A DNA stretch of 64,000 bases from JAKOVR01 sp031415655 (GCA_031415655.1 JANOSD010000025.1:5676-69675); one strand, 5' to 3'. Positions 34,864 to 43,868 are shown, counted from the stretch's first letter. Program-made: numbers and translations. Notes: generated by a model from the letters alone, not told the origin.

Positions 34864-34893
34864 CCAAGTGTATACGTAGGAGTTTACACTTGG
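34864..34893. promoter_or_regulatory. Inverted-repeat operator between TetR and di-iron genes
   Basis: CCAAGTGTA (34864-34872) and its exact reverse complement TACACTTGG (34885-34893) are separated by 12 bases. The site begins 5 bases before the TetR start and ends 32 bases before the plus-strand gene start, so one bound dimer or pair of dimers could repress both. AT-rich TATAC within it may be part of a -10 element. Binding by this particular TetR is inference from position. Confidence 0.75.
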
Positions 34894-34925
34894 CGGATCG
34901 TCAGCCACTCCAGGGGGAACCGGCC

Positions 34926-36074
34926 ATGAGCGCAACGCACACCGATCAGGTGGATTACACCGATACCGAATTGCTCGCGTCCCATAGCTACGCCGAACCG
35001 CTGGTGGCCAATGGGATTCCCTGCCACGGTGGTTTTGATGACTCGGGCACCTACGTCTCACCCCGAACCCTGCACCGTGTCCCTGCCATCGATGCGTGGG
35101 AACGTAAACGGGTCGCCGATAGTGGGGCACCCATCCTTCATCTCCCGCTCGACACTTGGCCGGAACACTTCCCCAACGTCGCGCAGGCCAAGTTCCTGAT
35201 CGGCAACGGCGTCACCGCGCCCACCGTGAGCGAACTCACGCGGATCGGTACGGTCGAAGGATTCGGCGCCATGATGCGCTACATACCGCTTCCCGATTTC
35301 CAGACGGCAATCGCCGATTCGATTGAGGGCACGGCGGTAGATCACATCCGCAAGGGGCTGTTTGAGGCCCATAGTCGTGATGAGGCCGGGTGGGAAGACG
35401 AGGCCGGTCACGATCGCATGTGGTTCGCCGCTCGTGACATTGCCTTCGAGAACCCGATCACGGCCGACCAGACCGCCGCGTTGTTGGCTCGCATGGGCAT
35501 TCCAGCTCCCGGTGGTCCCATGCCCGACTTCGAAAAGCTGCGAGCGGCGGCGATTGCATCCCGCGTGCTCCCGCACGACATCCCCTTCGAGCTGGAGTCG
35601 GTGTTGGTCCGCATGATCGGGCTGCTCTTCATCGAACTGTCGGCCTTCCGAGCCTTCACGTGGGCCGAGGAGGTGCTCGCCGATCCCCAGCTCGTGGCCG
35701 GCAATGGTGAGGCGGCACGAATCGTGAGCTACATCCGTCAGGACGAGACTCCGCACGTCGGTTACCTTCAGGTGGCGTTGAGCGAGCTACGGGATCGCAC
35801 GTGGCAAGGCGACGCCGGTCGCACCTATGCCGGTGATGAAATGATCCGGCTGTTGTGGGACAAGGCCCTCGACGAATCGCTCTTTGCCCGTCGAGGAGAC
35901 TTCCTCCGGCTCATCGTGCGAGAGATCAGCGGAGCCGTCGATGGACGCACCGACGCCGCCGATCTTCTCGACGAGTTCTTCTCCCTTGGGAGCGTCGAAC
36001 GGCTCGCCGACGGCACGCTCATCGAGCGCACCCCCGGTGGCGCCGAAGTTCGCGTCGAACCCGTTGCCGCCTGA
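34926..36074 (+). CDS. Ferritin-like di-iron protein (candidate oxygenase)
   Basis: 382 residues from the ATG at 34926, preceded by AGGGGGA. Carboxylate/His motifs typical of a four-helix di-iron site are visible: WEDEAGHDRMW (~157-167), LLFIELSAFRAFTWAEE (~234-250) and RQDETPHVGYLQ (~271-282), which supply two E-x-x-H-like pairs and two further Glu residues. N-terminal ~110 residues include FPNVAQAKFLIGNG and a Met-rich stretch. I do not recognise the exact family; a di-iron oxygenase or oxidase acting on a lipid or hydrophobic small molecule is a reasonable inference. It is divergent from a TetR regulator across a strong palindrome, which suggests it is inducible. The upstream open frame overlaps the TetR gene and was not used. 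Confidence 0.75.
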   Translation: MSATHTDQVDYTDTELLASHSYAEPLVANGIPCHGGFDDSGTYVSPRTLHRVPAIDAWERKRVADSGAPILHLPLDTWPEHFPNVAQAKFLIGNGVTAPTVSELTRIGTVEGFGAMMRYIPLPDFQTAIADSIEGTAVDHIRKGLFEAHSRDEAGWEDEAGHDRMWFAARDIAFENPITADQTAALLARMGIPAPGGPMPDFEKLRAAAIASRVLPHDIPFELESVLVRMIGLLFIELSAFRAFTWAEEVLADPQLVAGNGEAARIVSYIRQDETPHVGYLQVALSELRDRTWQGDAGRTYAGDEMIRLLWDKALDESLFARRGDFLRLIVREISGAVDGRTDAADLLDEFFSLGSVERLADGTLIERTPGGAEVRVEPVAA

Positions 36075-36103
36075 CCGGTCAGACCGGACCAGCCTGTTCT
36101 TGG

Positions 36104-37432
36104 TCAGGCCAGTCCTACCGGAGCGTGACCGGCACCGAGCACCTCATCCACCGGACCGCCAAGCCAGTGGAGCACCGACGCATACAACGACCGGGTGTCC
36201 ACTTCGACGGCAAGGTCCCCCTTGTCGAGGGCGGCGAGGTCGTAGCCTCCGCCAATGAATCGGGGGGCAACCATCGGCCCACTGAGAAAGCTGACCCCGC
36301 CTTTGCCGTGATCGGTTCCGTCGCCGTTTTCGGCCACTCGCCGACCGAATTCGCTGGTAGTCACGAGCAGCACGTCCTGGGCGTCGCCACCGGCGGTGAT
36401 CGCGGCGCTAAATGCGACAATACCGGCGCTCACATCGGCGAGCAATGCTGCGTGCTGCTCCGCCTGGCCGGCGTGGGTGTCGAAGCCGCCGGCAGACACC
36501 ACAATTACGCGGGTACCGAGGTCGAGATCGATGATCCGAGCGGCGGATTTCAACAACGCCGTGATCTTCCCATCCGGGGCTTCATCTGGAGCGCCATCGG
36601 GTTCGTCGTTTGCCGCGTCGACGGCCAGCGCGGGACCGAAGGTTTCGATGCCCCGCAGCGTGGCCGGCCACGAGTGGCGGGCCACATCGAGTAACGATTC
36701 ACCACCGGTGGGGGCCGGTCCGGAGGGGGCCGGTCCCGCGGTGGCCCGGAGCGCCGCCGAGAGCTGCGCCGCATCGGCCCCACGCGGGGCGCGTAACGAG
36801 AAACCTCTGGGGTCGAGAATCACCGTGGAAGCGGCCTGGTGTCCGATCAGCATCGGTGCCGTGGAGCCGAGAGCTACCGCAGTGAGCGGGTTGGCAGGAT
36901 CTTGCTGCGTATCGAGCCAACGTCCGAGCCACCCCGTCGTTCGCACCGCCCCGGGTTGGGCGGACCACCACGTGTCCAGAGCAGCAAAGTGTGATCGGCT
37001 CTGCTCCGCGAAACCCACACCGGCGATCGCCGACAGCTGGCCGGCATCCCACAGGGGCGCGAGTGACGCCAACACCGGCGACAACCCGTACGCCGTCGAT
37101 CCCGTCAGAGGTTTCGCCGTACCGTCGGCCACCGAAAGGGTGGCGCGATAGTCGTGATAGAGACCGTCGTTGAGCGGCACCAGTGTGTTCAGCGCGTCGT
37201 TGCCACCATCCAGGGCGAGCACGACCACCACCGATCGGGTTCCCGGCAGAATCGACGGCAACGTGGACCCGCCCCCGGCGCCCGGAACCGGGGACCCATT
37301 CGACGCCAGACCGGGTGAAAGGGGCCGGTCTTCGAGGTGTTCGCGGACGAGGGCGTCCCACAGCGCATACCCGCCGACGGCCGTGCCGGCCGCCGCTCCG
37401 CCGCCAATCAGGAAACTCCGTCTCGAGAGCAT
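36104..37432 (-). CDS. DUF1501 secreted protein (Tat substrate)
   Basis: 442 residues from the ATG at 37432, which overlaps the DUF1800 stop by one base (TGATG). The N-terminus MLSRRSFLIGGGAAAG is a twin-arginine signal, so it is exported folded. The DUF1501 core has VVVVLALDGGNDALNTLVPL, AGVGFAEQSRSHFAA, TRVIVVSAGGFDTHAGQ and LLVTTSEFGRRVAENGDGTDHG, the His/Asp-bearing motifs of the alkaline-phosphatase-like sulfatase-related group. DUF1501 and DUF1800 genes are widely found as pairs; function is unknown. The open frame extends 49 codons upstream into the partner gene and was not used. Confidence 0.9.
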   Translation of the reverse strand: MLSRRSFLIGGGAAAGTAVGGYALWDALVREHLEDRPLSPGLASNGSPVPGAGGGSTLPSILPGTRSVVVVLALDGGNDALNTLVPLNDGLYHDYRATLSVADGTAKPLTGSTAYGLSPVLASLAPLWDAGQLSAIAGVGFAEQSRSHFAALDTWWSAQPGAVRTTGWLGRWLDTQQDPANPLTAVALGSTAPMLIGHQAASTVILDPRGFSLRAPRGADAAQLSAALRATAGPAPSGPAPTGGESLLDVARHSWPATLRGIETFGPALAVDAANDEPDGAPDEAPDGKITALLKSAARIIDLDLGTRVIVVSAGGFDTHAGQAEQHAALLADVSAGIVAFSAAITAGGDAQDVLLVTTSEFGRRVAENGDGTDHGKGGVSFLSGPMVAPRFIGGGYDLAALDKGDLAVEVDTRSLYASVLHWLGGPVDEVLGAGHAPVGLA

Positions 37433-38721
37433 CAGATCACCACCATGTCTGGTGACGCCATGGCCACCGTGAGTCGGGTACGGCCGGCTTGAGCACTGGC
37501 GGTAATGGCACCGAGCGCCGCTTGGGTCGGTGACGTGAATCCCTCCGGACGCCCAAGGGCGTCGGCCAGGGCCGTCCAATCGCCGGCCGTGGCCGCTTCA
37601 AGTGCGGGCCCATCCATGGGCGCGACATCGGCGATGATCGCGGCCATTGCCCCTCGCGCCAAGGTGGTGGCGGACGACAGCCACGCCCGGCCGCTAGGCC
37701 ATCCGGCCACGTTGGGCGCATCCATCGGCAACTGGCCGGCCGCCTGCAGTTGCCGGCCGACCGGTTGGGAGATTCGAGCGATCGGCGCTCCTGTAGCTCG
37801 CACCATCGCCGCAAACCACGGCACCGGTGCCCAAACGAGCGGCACGCCGGCGCCGTCGAGCCCAGCTTCGAGGAGGCGTCGAACGGTTGGTCTCACGACG
37901 AGGCCGTCGTCGCGAAATTGGGTAGTAAGGCGTTCCAACCGCGCCGGATCGGTCGGTTCACCAAGGATTGCTTTGGCCAATCGCCCAACCACGAACGCTG
38001 GGCATGCATGGTGTTGCACGATCGCATCGATCGCCGTATCCACGTCGTGCACACCCTCGACGCCGAGGTACCGACGAGGCGTGTCATCGTGACTGCGGGG
38101 GTCGAACCGCGCCTCGCCCGTCTTTCGTTCTACCCGAAATCCGGTGAAGGCCCCCGCGCCCACACGCACTTCACTCTCGTCGAAGTTCCCGATCCCGAGT
38201 GCGAACAGCTCCAGGACTTCACGCCCATAGTTCTCGTTCACTGCTCCTTTCCGATTCGTATTGCCGTCGAGGTAGAGGAGCATTGCTGGGTCCACCGTTA
38301 CGGCCCGCAGGAGGTCACGGAACGGTCCGGCACCGCGATCGTGGAACATCTGCATCTGTCGCACCATCAAGGCGGGTGACTTCACGACCCGCATCGTGGA
38401 TACGAGATGCCCATGCCAAAACCATCGCATCCATTCCTCCAGCGGACGAGGCGTGCTCGCCATCGCGGCGATCCACGCCAGCGGAATCTCTCCCCGGTTC
38501 TTCTTGGCCGGCGCCGCTTGCCCGTCGACCGAGAGGTCGATGCCCACCCAGGGATCGGGGGCCACCGCCACACCGCGTCCATCGGGATCGACGAGATCGT
38601 CGAGCACCGCATCGACCCCCTGGGATTCCAACCGATCGAGATCACCGGGGCCGAGACCGAACCCGGCCCGGCGGGTCAACCATGCGATCTTTCCTCGCTC
38701 GTCCATGACAAGAGTGTGCAA
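37432..38721 (-). CDS. DUF1800 protein
   Basis: 429 residues with the DUF1800 hallmarks: AWLTRRAGFGLGPGDLDRL, MRWFWHGHLVSTMRVVKSPALMVRQMQMF, FRDLLRAVTVDPAMLLYLDGNTNRKGAVNENYGREVLELFALGIG and VVGRLAKAILGEP. The MLxYLDG and NENYxREVLELF motifs are diagnostic. No clear signal peptide; an alternative ATG is at 38706. It precedes and overlaps the DUF1501 gene; the two products are thought to act together, by association only. Divergent from the LLM oxidoreductase gene. Confidence 0.92.
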   Translation of the reverse strand: MHTLVMDERGKIAWLTRRAGFGLGPGDLDRLESQGVDAVLDDLVDPDGRGVAVAPDPWVGIDLSVDGQAAPAKKNRGEIPLAWIAAMASTPRPLEEWMRWFWHGHLVSTMRVVKSPALMVRQMQMFHDRGAGPFRDLLRAVTVDPAMLLYLDGNTNRKGAVNENYGREVLELFALGIGNFDESEVRVGAGAFTGFRVERKTGEARFDPRSHDDTPRRYLGVEGVHDVDTAIDAIVQHHACPAFVVGRLAKAILGEPTDPARLERLTTQFRDDGLVVRPTVRRLLEAGLDGAGVPLVWAPVPWFAAMVRATGAPIARISQPVGRQLQAAGQLPMDAPNVAGWPSGRAWLSSATTLARGAMAAIIADVAPMDGPALEAATAGDWTALADALGRPEGFTSPTQAALGAITASAQAGRTRLTVAMASPDMVVI

Positions 38722-38759
38722 CGCGAATGTGAGGAACCGATGAGCAGTAGATTCGAACC

Positions 38760-39641
38760 ATGAAATTTGGATTGATGTTCGCCAACGTCGGACCGTTCGC
38801 TACAGCCAAGGGTGCCGAAACAATCGGCAAAGCCGCCGAGGCCGCCCAGTTCGATTCGATCTGGACGGTTGAGCATGTGCTCATCCCCGTTGGCTACGAG
38901 TCGGAGTACCCCTACGACAAGAGCGGGAAGATGCCGGTCGCCAACGATGCCGATGTGCCCGACCCGCTCATCTGGCTCACGTTCGTTGCGGCCCACACCA
39001 CCACCGTAAAGCTGGCCACCGGCATTCTGATCGTCCCGCAGCGCAACCCCGGCGTGTTGGCCAAGGAGGTTGCCACCCTCGATGTGCTCTCCGGGGGCCG
39101 CATGATCCTTGGGGTCGGAGCCGGGTGGCTGGAGGAGGAGTTTGAGGCGCTCGGCATCCCGTTCGCCGAACGGGGCCGCCGACTCGACGATCACATCGGC
39201 GCCATGCGGGCGCTGTGGCAAAACGGTGAAACGTCGTTCCATGGACCGTTCACTACCTACAACAACGTGGTTAGCCGGCCCGCTCCTGCGCAGGGCACCG
39301 TACCCATCGTGGTTGGCGGCCATTCGGAAGCGGCGGCACGGCGGGCCGGCCGAATCGGCGACGGGTTCTTCCCGGGCAAGGGCTCGCCCGCACAGATTGC
39401 GGCATTGCTCTCAGTGATGCGAAAAGCGGCAGACGACGCCGGACGGGATCCTGAGCTGATCGAGGTGACCGCATCGTCCCCCGCAATCTTCGCGCCCGAT
39501 CCTCGCCCCGGACTCGAAGAGCTCGCCGCCCTCGGGGTGTCGCGGGTCATCGTCCCGCCACTCAGCTTCGACCCCGCGGCGATCGGCGATGCGCTCAGTG
39601 CCTTCGGCGAGCGGGTGATCGGTCCGCTCGCCGACCTCTGA
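38760..39641 (+). CDS. LLM-class F420-dependent oxidoreductase
   Basis: 293 residues. The luciferase-like barrel begins MKFGLMFANVGPF, with AEAAQFDSIWTVEHV, TTVKLATGILIVPQRNPGVLAKEVATLDVLSGGRMILGVGAGWLEEEFEALG and VPIVVGGHSEAAARRAGRIGDG. These are typical of the Mycobacterium-type F420-linked oxidoreductase subgroup; the FMN-binding alternative cannot be excluded. It is divergent from DUF1800 (38 bases between start codons). Substrate unknown. A second member is at 10597-11496 in a different operon. Confidence 0.92.
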   Translation: MKFGLMFANVGPFATAKGAETIGKAAEAAQFDSIWTVEHVLIPVGYESEYPYDKSGKMPVANDADVPDPLIWLTFVAAHTTTVKLATGILIVPQRNPGVLAKEVATLDVLSGGRMILGVGAGWLEEEFEALGIPFAERGRRLDDHIGAMRALWQNGETSFHGPFTTYNNVVSRPAPAQGTVPIVVGGHSEAAARRAGRIGDGFFPGKGSPAQIAALLSVMRKAADDAGRDPELIEVTASSPAIFAPDPRPGLEELAALGVSRVIVPPLSFDPAAIGDALSAFGERVIGPLADL

Positions 39642-39678
39642 TCCCTTTTTCGTGGCCCCACTCAGGGGTCACCGGGGG

Positions 39679-41220
39679 TCAGAGCCGGGATTCACCGCCG
39701 CCGCCGCTCTGCGGCATACACGAGGTCGCTCGTACCACATCGGGCTGCGGGCGCTCGACCTTGGCCTGCGGCATGCGAGCGGCCCACGTGGTCAACGCCG
39801 TTTCCAACTCGTCAAGATCGGTGGTGGTGTCCATCTTCCAGTCGACACGACCGCAGGGCATGTTGCCTTGTTCGCCGCCCAGCCAAGAGATGCCCCAGTC
39901 TCCGCCCCAACCCTTTGCGGCCTTGTCACCGGACGACTGTCCCACGATCGGCGATACCAACAAGATGGTGAGGAACTCACCAAACACCCCGTCGTCGACT
40001 TGCTTTCCGTCGGCCGGCGGTGGCGGCACCTCGATCCGAGCCTCACGTGCAAAAAACTTCGTGTCACGGAGCACCTGCTCGCTGGTGTCCGGCGGCGTGC
40101 GGAATGCCTCGTCCAGGCCGGCCTGGCCCGCGCGGTCGAAGATCTCCTCGGTGAGCGGGCGGCCAAGCTCGTAGGGGGCGCCGAGCATGGCGATCAACGC
40201 CGGCGGGATCTCCGAAAGGTCCGGTGCCATCTCTTGTTCATTGGCTCGTAACTCGGCCCGCTGGTCATCGGTGAGTTGCGTCTCCCAAAGGACCTCGATT
40301 CGTTTCGCATCTCCCTCGGCGATCGCGCTCAGCCCGAACGCAATCTCGTCCTTGCGCTCCTCGAGCTCGGGGCGATTCAAGTCGAGGTTCTGGTCTTGCA
40401 AGGCGTGCAGGAGCTCGTGCATCAACGTTCTCCGCGCCGCTTCGTTGAGCTCGACCCCTTCAACCACCAACTCCTTGCTCTCATCGTTGTAGAAACCGGC
40501 CACGCCGGCGGCCAAGAGCTTCTTTTGGGTGTCGACGAGGTCGGTGTCGGCGGGGATGAATCCGAAAGCCTTGAGCATCACTTCGTCCTTGGCGATGTTG
40601 GCCCGTTCCTCCTCTACGAGATCAAGGAGCAGGGTGTCGAACTCCTTCGGCGGCAGCACGCTCACGCTCACCGGCTCTTTGAACGTCAGGCCCCGATTCT
40701 CCTCGAGCCACGGTTTGATGCGCTCAACTTCCGCCTCGATCACGGCCGGATCGACGGGTGGTCGGGTCGAACCCGGCGGTCGAGGGGCGGTGGAACCCGG
40801 AGCCGACGGGATCGGCACGGGAAACGGCTCGGTGGTAGACGGCGTTCGCCGCGTGGTGGATGAGCCCCCGGGCCGGGTAGTGGACGAAGACGCGGTACTC
40901 GCCAACTCTTCAGCGTTTCGTCGCCCCAACGCGAACAACCCCCCCACAAGGGCAATGGCCAGAACGATCGACACGATCACCAAGATGCGATCGATGTTCC
41001 GTGGTGGCGACCCACCAACCGTGGGGAGATCCGAGACCGGCCCGGAACTGCTGCCCGCACGAGCATCGGACGGCGAGCCTGTCGGGGCTTCACCGAATCC
41101 GGGGGGTGACGCGGGGAGACCGTCGACGCCGGGAACGTGTGGGGTCGCCAGCGGAGGCCCGAGCGGAGGACCCGCGTTCGCCGGACCGGTGGTGCTGCTT
41201 CGTCCCCAAGGATCGCTCAC
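39679..41220 (-). CDS. Membrane-anchored HExxH zinc metalloprotease-like protein
   Basis: 513 residues from a GTG at 41220. A ~75-residue Pro/Gly-rich cytosolic head is followed by one transmembrane helix (~83-103), a Ser/Thr/Pro linker and an extracytoplasmic domain. The motif TLMHELLHALQDQ (~268) supplies H-E-x-x-H zinc ligands and catalytic Glu; GFYNDESKELVVEG precedes it and EIAFGLSAIAEGDAKRIE follows, where a Glu could be the third ligand. This layout is shared by actinobacterial proteins of unknown function related to gluzincins. The C-terminus has three cysteines that could form disulfides. The gene ends 37 bases from the convergent oxidoreductase; the open frame upstream of 41220 was rejected. 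Confidence 0.82.
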   Translation of the reverse strand: MSDPWGRSSTTGPANAGPPLGPPLATPHVPGVDGLPASPPGFGEAPTGSPSDARAGSSSGPVSDLPTVGGSPPRNIDRILVIVSIVLAIALVGGLFALGRRNAEELASTASSSTTRPGGSSTTRRTPSTTEPFPVPIPSAPGSTAPRPPGSTRPPVDPAVIEAEVERIKPWLEENRGLTFKEPVSVSVLPPKEFDTLLLDLVEEERANIAKDEVMLKAFGFIPADTDLVDTQKKLLAAGVAGFYNDESKELVVEGVELNEAARRTLMHELLHALQDQNLDLNRPELEERKDEIAFGLSAIAEGDAKRIEVLWETQLTDDQRAELRANEQEMAPDLSEIPPALIAMLGAPYELGRPLTEEIFDRAGQAGLDEAFRTPPDTSEQVLRDTKFFAREARIEVPPPPADGKQVDDGVFGEFLTILLVSPIVGQSSGDKAAKGWGGDWGISWLGGEQGNMPCGRVDWKMDTTTDLDELETALTTWAARMPQAKVERPQPDVVRATSCMPQSGGGGESRL

Positions 41221-41306
41221 CCCCACAACGTACCGGCCCCGGTCATCGTTCTGACCGCGGTCGATACGGCAACGTCGGCGCATTCGACCCGGTAGGTTGA
41301 CGACGT

Positions 41307-43142
41307 ATGCGGGAGAAGCACTACACCTGGGAGTGGCAGCTCCAGGCCAGCCCCGCGCAGCTGTGGCCCTTGGTGGCCGACACCAACCGTTTCGATCGAG
41401 ATGCGGGCGTGCCCGGAGTCGCCCGGCTCGACCGCGGTGAACAACTCGAGAACACCCGCGTCCGTTTGCGGGTCAAACAATTCGGCATCCCCCTCGACTA
41501 CGTGCAGGAACCGTTCGAGTGGGATGAACCCCGTCGATTCTCGGTAACCCGCCGCTTCACAACCGGTCCGTTGGCCTCGCTGCGGATCCTCGCCGAACTC
41601 GAACCCACCCCCGCCGGCGGCACGACACTCATCTACAACGTGTGGGCGGCAGCCCGGAACCCGATCTTTGCTCCCGCTATCCCGATCCAGATCGGCACGG
41701 TGCTCGCTCGCACGTTCGACCGCACGTTTCGTTCATACGACCGAATCGCCGTGGTGGGCGACCTCAGCGCAACCTCTGGAGGCCGGGTCCGCCTCGCCCC
41801 TGGCGGCGCTGCCCGGCTCGTCGAACAGCGACGCACCCTGGTCGATGCCAGCGTTCGTCCCTCCGTCGTCGACCACCTAGTGGGCATCGTGGAAAGCGGC
41901 GACGACCTCGCGGTGGGCCGGCTTCGTCCTTTCGCACTGGCCGCTCGTTGGGGCGAATCGCGTCGAGAAACCTTGGAGGCGTTTCTTCTGGCCACCCGAT
42001 CTGGCCTGCTCCAATTCCGTTGGGATGTGTTGTGCCCGATGTGCCGAATCGCCAAGGCATCGCCGCAGTCGCTTTCCGCCCTTCCCTCCACGGTGCATTG
42101 CGACACGTGCAACGTGGAGTATGGCGCCGACTTCGCCCGTTCGGTCGAGCTCACCTTCACTCCGAATCCCTCCATCCGAGTGGTGGATCGAAACGAATAT
42201 TGCGTCGGCAACCCTGCCGCCACACCCCACATCGTGAGCCAACGACTCGTCGCCGCCGGTGAGACCTCGTCTTTCGGTCCGCTTCAGGAGGAAGGGCGCT
42301 ATCGGGTTCGCTGCTTCGAGGTGAGTGGGGCCACCTACGTCCGGGTCGGCCATCTTGGATTGTCGGCGTTGTCGATCACCACGGATGCCATCGGTGAAGG
42401 CACCGACCCCGACGATGGCAACGATCCGGAAGTTGCGGTTGGGGGCACGATCGAGGTGCACAACGACCTGCGCACCGAACAACTCGTACTTCTGGAACGC
42501 ACGTCTATCGGCGACGATGCCGTCACGGCGGCGATGGTCACTAGTACCCAACGGTTCCGCGACTTGTTTGCCGACGAGGCCTTGCGGCCCGGCGACCAGG
42601 TATCGGTGGGCTCGTTGGCGATCGCCTTCACCGACCTCACCGATTCCACCCGGCTCTACCAGACGATCGGCGACGCTGTTGCGTTCGGCCGAGTACTCGA
42701 CCACTTCGACGTGTTGCGCACCTGCATCGCCGAAGAGGACGGTGGTGTGGTCAAGACCATCGGCGACGCCGTGATGGCCGTATTCCCCACCCCAGTGGCG
42801 GCCGTGCGGGCCGTGATCGCCGCGCGGCAGCGAATCGCGGAGAACGCCGACCAGCACGATCACCCCCTGTCGCTGAAGATCGGTGTGCACTTCGGACCGT
42901 GTATCGGCGTCCGCCTCAATGACCAGCTGGACTACTTTGGGTCCACCGTGAACCTGGCCGCACGGGTGCAGGGACGAGCCGGGCCCAACGAGATCGTTCT
43001 GTCCTCGCAGGTGCGAGACGACCCGGAGGTTCGTGCATTGCTAGCCGACATGGGCGACGATGCCAACCTCGACGAGATCATCGCGTCACTCAAGGGTTTC
43101 GACGACGAGTTCACGTTATGGCGACTCGGCGCGCGCCCGTGA
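41307..43142 (+). CDS. SRPBCC/DUF5939-fused class III adenylate cyclase
   Basis: 611 residues. Residues ~1-150 are an SRPBCC/START-like pocket (WEWQLQASPAQLWPLVADTNRFDRD, TRVRLRVKQFGIPLDY). The middle (~150-420) matches DUF5939 with a zinc-ribbon-like LCPMCRIAK...HCDTCNVEY (two CxxC pairs, ~245-278). The C-terminal ~175 residues are a class III cyclase: AIAFTDLTDSTRLYQTIGD, GGVVKTIGDAVMAVF, VGVHFGP-like GVHFGPCIGV and DYFGSTVNLAARVQG. Both metal Asp, the substrate Lys and Asp, and the transition-state Asn and Arg are present, so it should make cAMP. There is no membrane segment. The pocket suggests a hydrophobic ligand controls it. Overlaps the next gene by 25 bases. Confidence 0.9.
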   Translation: MREKHYTWEWQLQASPAQLWPLVADTNRFDRDAGVPGVARLDRGEQLENTRVRLRVKQFGIPLDYVQEPFEWDEPRRFSVTRRFTTGPLASLRILAELEPTPAGGTTLIYNVWAAARNPIFAPAIPIQIGTVLARTFDRTFRSYDRIAVVGDLSATSGGRVRLAPGGAARLVEQRRTLVDASVRPSVVDHLVGIVESGDDLAVGRLRPFALAARWGESRRETLEAFLLATRSGLLQFRWDVLCPMCRIAKASPQSLSALPSTVHCDTCNVEYGADFARSVELTFTPNPSIRVVDRNEYCVGNPAATPHIVSQRLVAAGETSSFGPLQEEGRYRVRCFEVSGATYVRVGHLGLSALSITTDAIGEGTDPDDGNDPEVAVGGTIEVHNDLRTEQLVLLERTSIGDDAVTAAMVTSTQRFRDLFADEALRPGDQVSVGSLAIAFTDLTDSTRLYQTIGDAVAFGRVLDHFDVLRTCIAEEDGGVVKTIGDAVMAVFPTPVAAVRAVIAARQRIAENADQHDHPLSLKIGVHFGPCIGVRLNDQLDYFGSTVNLAARVQGRAGPNEIVLSSQVRDDPEVRALLADMGDDANLDEIIASLKGFDDEFTLWRLGARP

Positions 43143-43597
43143 CCGGTACCAAGGACGACACCACGGGCGGCAGCAAGGACGACGCCACGGGTGGAACGAA
43201 CCTCACCGTCTCCCGAGCTTTTCTCGTGATCGCTGCCCTGGCGTTGGCCAACGTGTCGAGGAACTATGGCGTCAACCCCGAGCAAACGCTCCGGGAACTT
43301 TTCGGTTTCACCATCACCAGTAAGTCCGAAGTGCACATGTTTCGAGCCGTGATGGGGCTCTACCTTGCGTTCGCCGGCTACTGGATCGCCGGCGCAGTAC
43401 GAACGGCATGGACTCGTCCGGCGCTCGTCAGCGTGGTGCTGGTGATGGGCGGGCTCGCCGGAGGGCGGGTGCTGAGCGTCTTCGTGGATGGCACACCAGA
43501 CCCCACCCTCACCACCTACCTCATCGTGGAAGTGGTGTTCGCCGTCGGCGCCGGCGCGCTGCTCTGGTGGACCCGACCGGTCAGGCCCACCTCGTGA
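43118..43597 (+). CDS. DUF4345-like four-helix membrane protein
   Basis: 159 residues. A ~27-residue hydrophilic Gly/Thr/Asp-rich leader (TKDDTTGGSKDDATGG) precedes four hydrophobic segments (~32-48, 72-92, 102-118 and 135-152), the pattern of DUF4345 proteins; MGLYLAFAGYW and GGLAGGRVLSVFVDG fit that family. Membrane protein of unknown function. The ATG at 43118 overlaps the cyclase 3' end by 25 bases, so the true start may be slightly downstream, but translational coupling with the cyclase is likely. Confidence 0.75.
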   Translation: MATRRAPVTGTKDDTTGGSKDDATGGTNLTVSRAFLVIAALALANVSRNYGVNPEQTLRELFGFTITSKSEVHMFRAVMGLYLAFAGYWIAGAVRTAWTRPALVSVVLVMGGLAGGRVLSVFVDGTPDPTLTTYLIVEVVFAVGAGALLWWTRPVRPTS

Positions 43598-43868
43598 CGG
43601 TGCGGAGGATTCGGTCCACCTCATCAGCACGTGATGCTTCGGTAGCTCCTGCGGGTCCCGTTCGACGACTGCACGCAAGCGCAAGCCCCTACTTTCGGCA
43701 CGTTCCTGAAAGCAGCGCACCCCGCCGGGGCCGTCCCCTTTGGGACATCGCCGAGAACGAGGATCGTGCAACCCGAACCGAACGAGTCGTGGATGGCCAG
43801 GCCGACTTGGTGAACACACTCCGCGAACACACTCCGTGAACACACTCGGTGCACGATGGTCGAGTTGG
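43598..43868 (+). other. Intergenic region, no confident gene, contains tandem repeats
   Basis: No frame here looks clearly coding. One minus-strand frame has a protein-like stretch (CPKGDGPGG) but no good start. The main structure is a set of three 13-base tandem repeats listed separately. Confidence 0.4.
43810..43848 (+). repeat. Three tandem 13-base repeats (GTGAACACACTCC)
   Basis: Units at 43810-43822, 43823-43835 and 43836-43848 read GTGAACACACTCC, GCGAACACACTCC and GTGAACACACTCG: two single-base differences across 39 bases. They lie 20 bases upstream of the next candidate ORF start and may be binding sites for a regulator spaced about 1.3 helical turns. They could also be simple replication slippage. 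Confidence 0.8.

Noticed and set aside
34707..34925. Upstream extension of the di-iron gene frame
   Set aside because: It overlaps the TetR gene on the other strand; the ATG at 34926 has a ribosome site.
36092..36109. GCCTG/CAGGC stem between convergent genes
   Set aside because: Only a five-base stem with an eight-base loop and no T-run.
39641..39679. Hairpin CCCC-actca-GGGG between convergent genes
   Set aside because: Short stem and T-run on the wrong side for both strands; not called as a terminator.
43598..43868. Possible small minus-strand gene (CPKGDGPGG)
   Set aside because: No start codon or conserved continuation was seen.
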